Of a stretch of 64,000 bases of DNA, positions 50,290 to 58,094 are shown in pieces. The stretch is from Hyalangium versicolor (GTDB taxonomy: Bacteria > Myxococcota > Myxococcia > Myxococcales > Myxococcaceae). The notes below the pieces were generated by a model that made no database searches, was not told the DNA's origin, and was given only the letters and a program-made list of their open reading frames with translations. Position numbers and translations under genes: made by a program. The first letter of the stretch is position 1, and each line of letters starts with the position of its first letter. The stretch is taken from the NCBI RefSeq assembly GCF_020103695.1, contig NZ_JAHXBF010000015.1, forward strand, positions 295,892-359,891, read 5' to 3'.

Positions 50290-51138
50290 TCAGCCTTTGA
50301 CGGCTCCCGCGGCGATGCCGCGGACGAAGAGACGGCCAGAGAAGAGATAGACGAGCACGGTCGGCAGGGCCGTCAGCATGGTGGCGGCCATGTTGAGGTT
50401 GTATTCCTGCTCGCCAAACTGCGAGCCAACCAGGTTGTTGAGAGCCACGGTCACCGGCTGGCTCTCGGGGCTGCTGAAGGTGAGGCCCAGCAGGAAGTCA
50501 TTCCAGATGTAGGTGAACTGGAGGATCGTCGCGACGGCGAAAACCGGCAGGGACAGGGGCAACATCACGTACCAGAAGGTGGCGAGGAAGCCGGCTCCGT
50601 CGATCCGCGCGGCCTTGAGCAGGTCCCCGGGCACGGATTGGAAGAAGTTGCGGAACAACAGCGTGACGAAGGCCATGCCCCAGATGACGTGAACCAGCAC
50701 AAGGCCAGGCATGGAGCCGAACAGGCCCAGCTCACGGACGAGCACGATCATCGGGTAGAGCGTCACCTGGGGAGGAATGAAGAGGCCGATGAGGAGCGCC
50801 CCGAACAGGAAATTGGCATGGCGCACCCGCCACAGGCTGAGCGCATAGCCCGTCAGGGCTCCCAGCCCGATCGACAGGAAGAGCGACGGCAGGACGATGA
50901 CGACAGAGTTGACGAAGCGCCCCGACAACCCCTCGCTGGAGCCGTCCTCCAGGGGAGCACCGTTCCAGGCCTTGCCCCAGGCGGCCAGCGTGGGCGAGTG
51001 CGGCAGCGCGAAGAGGCTGCCATCGCGGATCTCGTCCATGGACTTCAAGGAGGTCGAGACCATGATCAGGATGGGCGCCAGCATCACCAGCGCCGCGGAG
51101 GCCAACAGCAGGTAGAGGATGACTCGCTGGTAGCGCAT
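50290..51138 (-). CDS. Sugar ABC transporter permease (MalG type)
   Basis: 282 residues from ATG 51138 (MRYQRVILYLLLASAALVML), which overlaps the preceding gene's stop by one base (TGATG). Six membrane helices are predicted, with the EAA loop LLKAARIDGAGFLATFWYVM that contacts the ATPase, and FIPPQVTLYPMIVLV and FTYIWNDFLLGLTFS in conserved helices. It has the typical MalG length. It forms a heterodimeric channel in the inner membrane with the MalF-type permease. The order binding protein, MalF, MalG, ATPase is a standard CUT1-type operon. Confidence 0.94.
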   Translation of the reverse strand: MRYQRVILYLLLASAALVMLAPILIMVSTSLKSMDEIRDGSLFALPHSPTLAAWGKAWNGAPLEDGSSEGLSGRFVNSVVIVLPSLFLSIGLGALTGYALSLWRVRHANFLFGALLIGLFIPPQVTLYPMIVLVRELGLFGSMPGLVLVHVIWGMAFVTLLFRNFFQSVPGDLLKAARIDGAGFLATFWYVMLPLSLPVFAVATILQFTYIWNDFLLGLTFSSPESQPVTVALNNLVGSQFGEQEYNLNMAATMLTALPTVLVYLFSGRLFVRGIAAGAVKG

Positions 51139-52085
51139 CACGCCTCCCTCCGCTGCGAGCGCAGCTCGGCGTAGAGGTACGGAGAGACGACCGCCGCGAT
51201 GGTGCACAGCATCATGACGGCACCAGCGGCCCCCAGCCCCAATTCCTGGCGGTTGAGGATGTGATCGACGACGAAGCGCCCTGGCAGATCCGAGGAGAAG
51301 CCCGGGCCTCCGCCAGTCAGCGCCACGACGAGATCGAAGGACTTGAGGACCAGCGCCGACAGCAGGACGAAGGCCGAGAAGAACACCGGCCTCAGCATGG
51401 GGGTGATGATGTTGGCGTAGACGCGCCAGGTGGGGATGCCGTCGACGCGTGCCGCCTTCCAGATGTTGGGATCGATGCCGCGGAGGCCGGCGAGAAAGAG
51501 CGCCATGCACAGCCCCACCTGCTGCCAGATGCCGGCGAGGGTCAGCGTGTAGACGGCCCGGTCAGGCCGGACGATCCAGTTGAAGACGAAGTCCGTCCAG
51601 CCCAAGTCCCTCACCGCATCCTGGATGCCGAGCGTGGGGTTGAGCAGCCACTGCCAGATGGTCCCCGTGACGATGAACGACATGGACAACGGCAGCATGA
51701 ACACGGTGCGGAAGAAGCTCTCGCCCCGTGTCACGCGGTCAATGAGGATAGCGAGCACGTAGCCGAGGACGATGCAGCCCAGGATGAACAGCGTGCCATG
51801 AAGCGCGAGGTTCCCCATCGCCGTCCACCAACGGTCGTTGGAGAACAGGCGGCGGTACTGGTCCAACCCGACGAAGTCATAGACGGGCAACAGCCGCGAG
51901 CGCGTCATGGAGATGACGGCCGTCCAGCCAATGAAACCGTAGAAGCACACAGCCGTGATGAGCGCGGCCGGAACGAGCGCGATCCTCGCTGCCGTGCCTC
52001 CGGACAGTCGCAGACGCCTTCCGCTCGGAGGTGACTCCGAGCGAGGTAGCGCCACCGCGGATGGCGGCTGTTGTGCGTTCATCAT
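51138..52085 (-). CDS. Sugar ABC transporter permease (MalF type)
   Basis: 315 residues from ATG 52085 (MMNAQQPPSAVALPRS); a longer open frame has no good start. Predicted membrane helices include ALVPAALITAVCFYGFIGWT, LHGTLFILGCIVLGYVLAIL and VFFSAFVLLSALVLKSFDLV. The EAA loop IWKAARVDGIPTWRVYANII identifies the ATPase-contacting segment, and VVALTGGGPG precedes the last helices as in CUT1 transporters. Its stop overlaps the MalG start, indicating coupled translation. The preceding binding-protein gene is 31 bp upstream. Predicted to import cello-oligosaccharides. Confidence 0.94.
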   Translation of the reverse strand: MMNAQQPPSAVALPRSESPPSGRRLRLSGGTAARIALVPAALITAVCFYGFIGWTAVISMTRSRLLPVYDFVGLDQYRRLFSNDRWWTAMGNLALHGTLFILGCIVLGYVLAILIDRVTRGESFFRTVFMLPLSMSFIVTGTIWQWLLNPTLGIQDAVRDLGWTDFVFNWIVRPDRAVYTLTLAGIWQQVGLCMALFLAGLRGIDPNIWKAARVDGIPTWRVYANIITPMLRPVFFSAFVLLSALVLKSFDLVVALTGGGPGFSSDLPGRFVVDHILNRQELGLGAAGAVMMLCTIAAVVSPYLYAELRSQRREA

Positions 52086-52116
52086 GGAAGGATCCACCCG
52101 GCCTGGCGACGCGCGC

Positions 52117-53355
52117 TCACTTCGCGCTGGCAATGGTCTTGATGAAGAGCGCGCGCCCCTGCTCGGGAGTCATCGACTTGGTGTTCCAGAACTGGGAGAT
52201 GACATCGTCGATGGCGCCGGACAGCGAGCTCGGCAGGCCGAAGAGGCCGGAGCTGGCCAGCTGCGCCTTCGGGTCCTTGAGCGTCTCGATACCCAGCTTC
52301 GCGCAGACATCGAAGGAGGCATCCGTCACGTCCGTCCGCACGGGGATGGAGCCCTTGGCCTTGTTGAAGGCCACCTGGACCGCGGGATCCATGAGGATGT
52401 TCGCCAGCAGCTTCTGGGCATCGCGGCCCGGCTTGTCCTTCACATTGGCGAAGGCGAACGCGTCCACCGTCATGATGTAGCCCTTGTCCTTGGCGGGAGC
52501 GAGCGCGCACCCGACCGTCGTTCCGGGCTCGATGCCGGCCGCCACGAACTCGCCCTTGGCCCAGTCCCCCATGAACTGGAAGGCGCCCGTGCCCTTCATC
52601 ACCATGTTGGCCGCGAGGTTCCACTTGCGGCCCGGGCTGCCCTCGTCGACAAACTCGCGCAGCGCCGCCACGGTCTTGAAGACCTCGAGCATGGTGTCGG
52701 ACTTCAGCGCCGCTTCATCCAGTTCGCCGTAGACCTTGAGGTAGTGGTCCCGGCCGCCCACGCCCAGCAGGACGGAGTTGAAGAGGATGCGCTCCTGCCA
52801 CGGCTCACCGCCCAGCGCGATGGGGGTGATGCCCGCCGCCTTGAGCGCCTTGGCGGCCGTGATGAACTCGGGCCACGTCCGAGGCACCTCGACCTTGGCC
52901 TTCTTGAGGGCGGCGGTGTTGTAGAACATCCAGTTCTCGCCGTGGATGTTGAGCGGCGCGGCGATGTACTTGCCGCCGTGCTTGGAGGCCTTGGCAATCA
53001 CCGGCGGCAGCACGGCGTCCCACTTGCCCGCGTCCGCCACTTCCTGGACGTCACCCACCAGCCCTTGGTCCGCCAGCTCATCGAGCTGCTTGCCAATCGA
53101 GTACATGAAGGCCGTCGGCGGCTTGCCGCCAATCATGCGGTTGACGACCGCGGCGCGGGCATTGGAACCACCGGCGATCGGCGTGTCCTTCCAGGTGCCT
53201 CCCTTGGCCGTATAGGCAGTGCGAACCTTGCTCAGCGCAGCGGATTCACCTCCTGACGTCCACCAATGAAGCACCTCGGCTGTCTGGGCCTGGGCGGTGA
53301 CGGAAATCATCAGCACTGCAGAAGCCCATCCCGCGAAAGCCTTGATTGCTGGCAT
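52117..53355 (-). CDS. Sugar ABC transporter solute-binding protein
   Basis: 412 residues. ATG 53355 has GGGGAGGATCG upstream and a signal peptide (MPAIKAFAGWASAVLMISVT, then AQA) for periplasmic export. The family-1 binding-protein fold is seen in EVLHWWTSGGESAALSKVRT, GKYIAAPLNIHGENWMFYNT, EVPRTWPEFITAAKALKAAG, and FQFMGDWAKGEFVAAG. This type (with WWTSGGE at the start) is common for glucose, cellobiose and related sugars in Proteobacteria. It is the first gene of the four-gene import operon. A LacI-type operator lies 32-51 bp upstream, consistent with control by the LacI-family gene at 55012. The exact sugar is inferred from context. Confidence 0.95.
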   Translation of the reverse strand: MPAIKAFAGWASAVLMISVTAQAQTAEVLHWWTSGGESAALSKVRTAYTAKGGTWKDTPIAGGSNARAAVVNRMIGGKPPTAFMYSIGKQLDELADQGLVGDVQEVADAGKWDAVLPPVIAKASKHGGKYIAAPLNIHGENWMFYNTAALKKAKVEVPRTWPEFITAAKALKAAGITPIALGGEPWQERILFNSVLLGVGGRDHYLKVYGELDEAALKSDTMLEVFKTVAALREFVDEGSPGRKWNLAANMVMKGTGAFQFMGDWAKGEFVAAGIEPGTTVGCALAPAKDKGYIMTVDAFAFANVKDKPGRDAQKLLANILMDPAVQVAFNKAKGSIPVRTDVTDASFDVCAKLGIETLKDPKAQLASSGLFGLPSSLSGAIDDVISQFWNTKSMTPEQGRALFIKTIASAK

Positions 53356-53386
53356 TACGATCCTCCCCGTTGGTATATGACTTCAG

Positions 53387-53406
53387 AAATCGTAACGTTT
53401 CGATTT
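53387..53406. promoter_or_regulatory. LacI-type operator 1
   Basis: AAATCGTAACGTTTCGATTT is an imperfect palindrome around the central AACGTT, the CG-centred form typical of LacI-family operators. It sits 32-51 bp upstream of the binding-protein start, where a repressor would overlap the promoter. It shares AACGTTTCGATT with the second site, 100 bp away. Confidence 0.7.
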
Positions 53407-53487
53407 TGGATTCGTCCCATAAGTTATAGCCGGCAGTCAATGCCGTTTTGCCGAGGAAGCGAGAAATGCGTCGGTCCAGAATCGGAC

Positions 53488-53506
53488 GATGAGAACGTTT
53501 CGATTT
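53488..53506. promoter_or_regulatory. LacI-type operator 2
   Basis: GATGAGAACGTTTCGATTT contains the same AACGTTTCGATT core as operator 1. The two AACGTT centres are exactly 100 bp apart (53394 and 53494), close to a whole number of helical turns, which would allow looping by a tetramer or cooperative binding. It lies about 150 bp before the GH1 start. Confidence 0.65.
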
Positions 53507-53520
53507 CGAGCGAAGATGCG

Positions 53521-53606
53521 ACGCGGCGCAGCACGCATGAATCAACGCAGCGCAGCAAAGACTAGCAACGCAGCGCGGCAACGAGACGCAGCGACGCAGT
53601 GCGGCA
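53521..53606 (+). repeat. Four iterated 13-bp units upstream of the GH1 gene
   Basis: Units of the form ACGCAGYGCRGCA (first copy ACGCGGCGCAGCA) start at 53521, 53545, 53568 and 53594. Spacing is 23-26 bp, near two and a quarter helical turns. They occupy the region between operator 2 and the ribosome binding site of the GH1 gene and could be binding sites or mRNA-leader elements. Confidence 0.55.
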
Positions 53607-53657
53607 AGACCAACGGTAGAGCTGTCTGACAATGCAGAGCAAGGAGGAGTGCCACAA

Positions 53658-54995
53658 ATGACGATGCGTTTTCCCGAGGGCTTTCTGTGGGGGGTGTCCA
53701 CCTCCAGTTACCAGATCGAGGGCGGCGCCCCGGACGATGGCAGGGGGCGGAGCATCTGGGACACGTTCTGCGCGACGCCTGGCAAGGTCGCCAACGGAGA
53801 CACCGGGCAGGTGGCCTGCGACCACTACCACCGCTACCGGGAGGACCTGGACCTGCTGAGAGATCTGGGCGCCAAGGTCTACCGCTTCTCCGTCATGTGG
53901 CCGCGGGTGATTCCGGATGGAGGGGGGATGGTCAACCCCAAGGGGCTCGACTTCTACGACCGCATCGTGGATGGGCTGCTCGAGCGCGGCATGCGGGCCT
54001 GGCCGTGCCTCTATCACTGGGATCTCCCGCAGACGCTGCAGGACCGCGGTGGTTGGGCCAATCGGGACATCGCCGGCTGGTTCGCGGAGTACGCAGCCGT
54101 CGTGGCCCGGCGGATCGGCGACCGCGTGGAGAACTGGGTGACCTTCAACGAGCCGAGCGTCTCCGCCTGGGTCGGCTATGAAGAGGGGCGTCACGCGCCA
54201 GGGCTGACCGACCCACGTGCCGCCGTACGAGCCGCGCACCACCTCAACCTCGCGCATGGCCGGGCTGTCTCGGTGCTGCGAAGCCTGACGCCCAAAGCGG
54301 GCATCGGCACGGTGATCCCGATCCACAAGGCTCGGCCGTTGCCGCAGTTCAAGGAGCGGGACGGGCACCTGGCCGCGCTCTTCGAGGACAAGTGGAACGG
54401 CGTGTTCCTCGATCCCATCTACCGCGGGCGCTACCCCGCGTCGCTGGAGGCACGGTTCTCCGAGCACGTGCGCGACGGGGACCTGGCGGAGATCCACCGG
54501 CCCATCGACTTCCTCGGCGTGAACCACTACTTCCCCAGCTACGTCCAACCCTCGGTGAAAGGCGCCTGGCCTTTCGAGTTCGCGGATCCGCCGCTCTTCT
54601 TCCGCCGCACGGAGACGAACTGGGCCATTGATGGACAGGCCTTCTATGAAGCCCTGCTGATCGTCAAGGAGCGATGCGGCAACCCGCCCGTCTACGTGAC
54701 GGAGAATGGGGGCGCCTTCATCGACGTGGTGGGCCCGGACGGCCGGGTTGACGATCAGGACCGTATCGCCTATTACCGCGAGTACCTGGCCGGACTGCAG
54801 CGCGCGATTTCGGAGGGGGCAGATGTCCGTGGATTCATGCCCTGGTCGCTGATCGACAACTTCGAATGGGCGGTCGGCTACGAGAAGCGCTTTGGCCTGG
54901 TGCATGTGGATTACCGGACGCTGAGGCGCACACCGAAGGCGTCTTTCGACTTCATGCGGAAGGTGATTGCCGCGAACGCATTGCCCCGCGTCTGA
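53658..54995 (+). CDS. GH1 beta-glucosidase
   Basis: 445 residues. ATG 53658 is chosen, with AAGGAGG about 11 nt upstream; a GTG at 53649 is too close to that site. No signal peptide, so it is intracellular. GH1 hallmarks: FPEGFLWGVSTSSYQIEGGA at the N-terminus, the acid/base Glu in VTFNEPSVSAW, the nucleophile Glu in VYVTENGGAF, and YFPSYVQPSVKG in the substrate loop, with the C-terminal SLIDNFEWAVGYEKRFGLVH. It hydrolyses cellobiose and short cello-oligosaccharides to glucose after uptake. It is divergent from the sugar import operon and followed 16 bp later by a LacI-family gene, with which it is probably co-transcribed. Confidence 0.95.
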   Translation: MTMRFPEGFLWGVSTSSYQIEGGAPDDGRGRSIWDTFCATPGKVANGDTGQVACDHYHRYREDLDLLRDLGAKVYRFSVMWPRVIPDGGGMVNPKGLDFYDRIVDGLLERGMRAWPCLYHWDLPQTLQDRGGWANRDIAGWFAEYAAVVARRIGDRVENWVTFNEPSVSAWVGYEEGRHAPGLTDPRAAVRAAHHLNLAHGRAVSVLRSLTPKAGIGTVIPIHKARPLPQFKERDGHLAALFEDKWNGVFLDPIYRGRYPASLEARFSEHVRDGDLAEIHRPIDFLGVNHYFPSYVQPSVKGAWPFEFADPPLFFRRTETNWAIDGQAFYEALLIVKERCGNPPVYVTENGGAFIDVVGPDGRVDDQDRIAYYREYLAGLQRAISEGADVRGFMPWSLIDNFEWAVGYEKRFGLVHVDYRTLRRTPKASFDFMRKVIAANALPRV

Positions 54996-55011
54996 ACCCG
55001 AGCCGAATGCC

Positions 55012-56127
55012 GTGAGCACCAAACGAGGGAAGCACCAGGGAAGCAATGGAGTGGGTCGGGCGGATGGGGAGCGTGCGAACCTCAAGACGCTGGCGCAGCA
55101 CCTGGGGCTGTCCATCACCACGGTCTCCCGTGCGCTGAAGAATGGCCCCGAGGTGCGGCCCGAGACGATCGCTCGGGTGAAGGAGGCTGCCGCCCAGTTT
55201 GGTTATGTACCGAACATTGGCGGCATCCACCTGCGGACGGGCCGGACGCTCAAGGTGTGCTCCATCCTCTACGCCCCCGAGGTGGGTGACTACGGCGAGC
55301 CGGGCTTCCTGGCCCAGGTCGAGAGCCTGTCCAACGGCCTGGAGACCTCGGGCTACAACCTGATCGTCCTGGCGCAGACGGGCCACCAGACGCCGCTGGA
55401 GCCGGTCCGCAAGGTCTACGATCAGCGGCTCGCGGATGCCGTGGTCTTCTCGCGCACCCTGCCCATGGACGAGCGGGCCCGCTTCTGCCTGGAGAAGGAC
55501 TTCCCCTTCGTGAGCTTCGGCAGGACGGAGCTGCAGACCCCGCACGCCTTCGTCGACCACGACGACGAGAGCGCGGTCTTCGATGCCGTCGTGCACCTGG
55601 CCCGCGGCGGCCATCGCCGGATCGCCCTGCTCAACCCGTCCGGCGGCTTCAACTATGTCGGCCTGCGCTTGCTCGGCTACAAGCGGGCGCTCTCCGAGGT
55701 GGGGCTGCGGTGGGACACGGGCCTGGTGTACGAGGGCGATCTCTCGGTGCGCGCCACCCGTGAGGTGATGAAGCAGCTGCTGCAGCGCGATCGCTCGATC
55801 ACCGCGGTGATCTGCGCCAACCAGATGTCCATCGTGGGCGCGCTGGAGGGCCTGCTCGAGAGCGGAATGGACGCGCAGCGGGACGGCGTGAGCATCGTCG
55901 GGTTCGGCGGCATGCCGTTCCTCACGCTCTCCGAGCAGCCCGTGACGTACTACTACCAGCCGCAGCGGCGCGTGGGAGAGATCCTCGCCCGCCACCTGAC
56001 CGCGCTCTTGAACGGCGAGCCCGCGTCGAACCTGCAGACCGTGCTGCCCTACATGCGCATCGAAGATCTGCGGCTGTTCCGCACCCAGGGCGACGTCGAT
56101 CCGACCCGGGTGCCGCCGAAGCCCTAG
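55012..56127 (+). CDS. LacI-family transcriptional repressor
   Basis: 371 residues from GTG 55012; an upstream in-frame start (54967) would overlap the GH1 gene. The N-terminal 25 residues are a polar extension before the LacI HTH (NLKTLAQHLGLSITTVSRAL, then KNGPEVRPETIARVKEAAAQ, with hinge FGYVPNIGG). The rest is a periplasmic-binding-protein-like sensor domain (GFLAQVESLSNGLETSGYNL, FVSFGRTELQTPHAFVDHDD, VSIVGFGGMPFLTLSEQPVT). The likely ligands are cellobiose or related sugars. The two LacI-type sites at 53387 and 53488, between the import operon and GH1, are the natural targets. Its stop shares CTAG with that of the convergent PilZ gene. Confidence 0.94.
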   Translation: MSTKRGKHQGSNGVGRADGERANLKTLAQHLGLSITTVSRALKNGPEVRPETIARVKEAAAQFGYVPNIGGIHLRTGRTLKVCSILYAPEVGDYGEPGFLAQVESLSNGLETSGYNLIVLAQTGHQTPLEPVRKVYDQRLADAVVFSRTLPMDERARFCLEKDFPFVSFGRTELQTPHAFVDHDDESAVFDAVVHLARGGHRRIALLNPSGGFNYVGLRLLGYKRALSEVGLRWDTGLVYEGDLSVRATREVMKQLLQRDRSITAVICANQMSIVGALEGLLESGMDAQRDGVSIVGFGGMPFLTLSEQPVTYYYQPQRRVGEILARHLTALLNGEPASNLQTVLPYMRIEDLRLFRTQGDVDPTRVPPKP

Positions 56128-56768
56128 CGATCGGACACGGCGCCCTCCAGGAGGCGCTGGATGGCCGTAGCCTGTTTCGCTTCGTTGCCGATGAAGCGCA
56201 GGCCCAGGCCCTGCTCCTCGCCCTTCTTCCCCTGCCAGACCACGCGCGCTTCGAGCCAGGTGCCGCCCATCCCGAACAGGCCGCCGTCCACCTTCAGCCA
56301 CACCGGCTCGCCCTCCTTGACCTTGCCGAGGCGGCTCACGACGAACGCGCCCGTCTGCGACAGATCCCTCAGCTCCCCGGCGATCTGCCGGTTCGCGACC
56401 TTGAGCTGGCAGCCCTTGCGAAGCGAGAGCCGCTCGCGCAACGCCGTGCCCATGGACAGCGGGCGCTGCGCGCAGAAGGCGATCATCTCCGCGGCGCGGC
56501 GCTTGTGGTCTCCGGCGAAGCTCACCAGGAAGCCGCCCACGCCATCGCGGCCGATGGCCCGCCCTCCTGTCGCCGCGACGCCATGGAGCTCGAAGCGCTC
56601 ATCGCCTTCGCCGAAGGTGATCGTCAACCGCACGCGCGTCCCTTGAAGAACTCCACGAGAAGTCGGCACGAAGAGCGTCAGCGTGCCTCGCTCGGTCTTC
56701 GCCGCGGACAGCAGGGCGCGGCGGGAGGCGTACTGAACCTCGAGCGATGTATCGAAATCGTCTGCCAT
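56124..56768 (-). CDS. PilZ-domain protein
   Basis: 214 residues from ATG 56768 (MADDFDTSLEVQYASRRALL); a longer frame lacks a good start. Residues about 20-105 form a first PilZ-like/YcgR-like barrel (GTLTLFVPTSRGVLQGTRVR, FELHGVAATGGRAIGRDGVG). Residues about 115-205 form a second, with RKGCQLKVANRQIAGELRDL and SQTGAFV, near the RxxxR and DxSxxG c-di-GMP motifs; the arginines are only partly kept, so binding is uncertain. Similar paired-PilZ proteins are common in myxobacteria, where they influence motility or development. It is convergent with the LacI gene, sharing the CTAG at the stops. No signal peptide; cytoplasmic. Confidence 0.8.
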   Translation of the reverse strand: MADDFDTSLEVQYASRRALLSAAKTERGTLTLFVPTSRGVLQGTRVRLTITFGEGDERFELHGVAATGGRAIGRDGVGGFLVSFAGDHKRRAAEMIAFCAQRPLSMGTALRERLSLRKGCQLKVANRQIAGELRDLSQTGAFVVSRLGKVKEGEPVWLKVDGGLFGMGGTWLEARVVWQGKKGEEQGLGLRFIGNEAKQATAIQRLLEGAVSDR

Positions 56769-56942
56769 GGCCCGATTATTGGCATGGCCCGCGCTCCGTT
56801 CAACGCCAGCGAAACTCTCGATCTCCAACGGTCTGAGAGGAGATTGCATTGGCAATTTCTGAAGGGTGGGCCTTGCCGGGCACATCACTCCTGGCAACCT
56901 GTTGCCGGCCCCGCTCGAGCGACAGTTCGGAAAGGTGTACCC

Positions 56943-57935
56943 ATGCACTTCAATCTTCGGAAAACCTGCGGAGTGGGCTTCCTGGTGCTGTGCCTGGGAC
57001 AGGGCTGCGGAGAGCCCCACGCGCCCGTCATCGGCCCCAACCTGGTGAGCAACGGCTCCTTCGAGGCCGAGCTCGCCGGGTGGTGGAGCTGGACGGACTC
57101 GACAGGAGGCAAGGCCAGCACCGGCGCCGAGGCCGCGGACGAGGGCCGCGCCGGGCTGGTGCTCTACAAGGGCAAGGACGGCTTCAACTCCATGGTGGGC
57201 CAGACCACGGAGCTCCACCAGGCGTGGGAGACCTACGAGATCCGCGCCCGAGTCAAGGGAGCCATCGGCGGCGAGCACGTCACCTTCAGCTACCACGGCT
57301 ATGGCTTCGAGGTGGTGGCCGAGCCCTACTGGCAGACGGTGTCACAGTTGGTGCTCCTGCCCGAGCCCCAGGACGACTCCAACGCGCGCATCAGCGTCAC
57401 CACGGACGAGGCCACCGCGTACGTGGACACCGTGTCCTTCGCGCTCGCGGACGTGGAGCGGGGCACCGCGGACAAGGAGAAGAACAACCTGATCCACAAC
57501 GGCTCCTTCGAGAGCCAGCTGGGCCTGTGGGCCCTCTGGACGGACTCCCCGACTGGAACGGCCACCACGACACCGGACGCGCGGGTCTCCGGCTACGCGG
57601 GGCTCGTGCTGAGCCGGGGCACGGAGGGGAGCTACACCCTGCTCAAGCAGTCCCTCCGGGATCCGGTGTTCTCCCAGGAGCAGTACCGCATCGAGGCCGA
57701 TATCTGGGGGGCGACTGGCTTGGAGCAGGTCACCATCTGCCTGCAGCTCGACCGCGAGCCGTATGCCGGCCCTTGCGTCGCCATCCCCCTGGCCATCGAC
57801 CTGCAGCACCTCTCTCAGACGGTCACCATCGATGATGCGCTGAACAACGAGAACATCAGCGTGGTGGTGTCCCTGAGCAGCGAGGGCACTGCCTACCTGG
57901 ATGACGTGATCGTCGTGCGCACCCAGGGCCACTAG
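56943..57935 (+). CDS. Lipoprotein with two tandem carbohydrate-binding-like jelly-roll modules
   Basis: 330 residues. ATG 56943 has GGAAAGG upstream; the signal MHFNLRKTCGVGFLVLCLGQ followed by GCG is a lipobox. Two homologous modules of about 145 residues follow, each starting NLVSNGSFEAELAGWWSWTD or NLIHNGSFESQLGLWALWTD and ending with a strand AYVDTVSFA or AYLDDVIVV. This is the CBM4/9-like jelly-roll pattern, which often binds glycans. No catalytic domain is present. It may bind polysaccharide at the cell surface; given the nearby cellulose locus that is attractive, but the ligand is not known. It is followed 159 bp later by an ABC-type permease on the same strand. Confidence 0.78.
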   Translation: MHFNLRKTCGVGFLVLCLGQGCGEPHAPVIGPNLVSNGSFEAELAGWWSWTDSTGGKASTGAEAADEGRAGLVLYKGKDGFNSMVGQTTELHQAWETYEIRARVKGAIGGEHVTFSYHGYGFEVVAEPYWQTVSQLVLLPEPQDDSNARISVTTDEATAYVDTVSFALADVERGTADKEKNNLIHNGSFESQLGLWALWTDSPTGTATTTPDARVSGYAGLVLSRGTEGSYTLLKQSLRDPVFSQEQYRIEADIWGATGLEQVTICLQLDREPYAGPCVAIPLAIDLQHLSQTVTIDDALNNENISVVVSLSSEGTAYLDDVIVVRTQGH

Positions 57936-58094
57936 ACGGGCCCAGCCGCTGGGGGTGGGCTGTCCATCGCCGGACACCCTCGTCCCAGAAACGCACAGGT
58001 GGGATCCTCCGCCATCCTACTTGTCGAGGAATCTCGGGCACTTGTGGCCCCTGGCGCGGGTGGCATGCTCCTGGCTCAGGAACCCCCAGCTGCC

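Noticed and set aside
53374..53406. Phage attachment site or IS end near the AT-richer spacer before the import operon
   Set aside because: The AT-richer bases are explained by a promoter and LacI-type operator; no flanking duplication or integrase was found.
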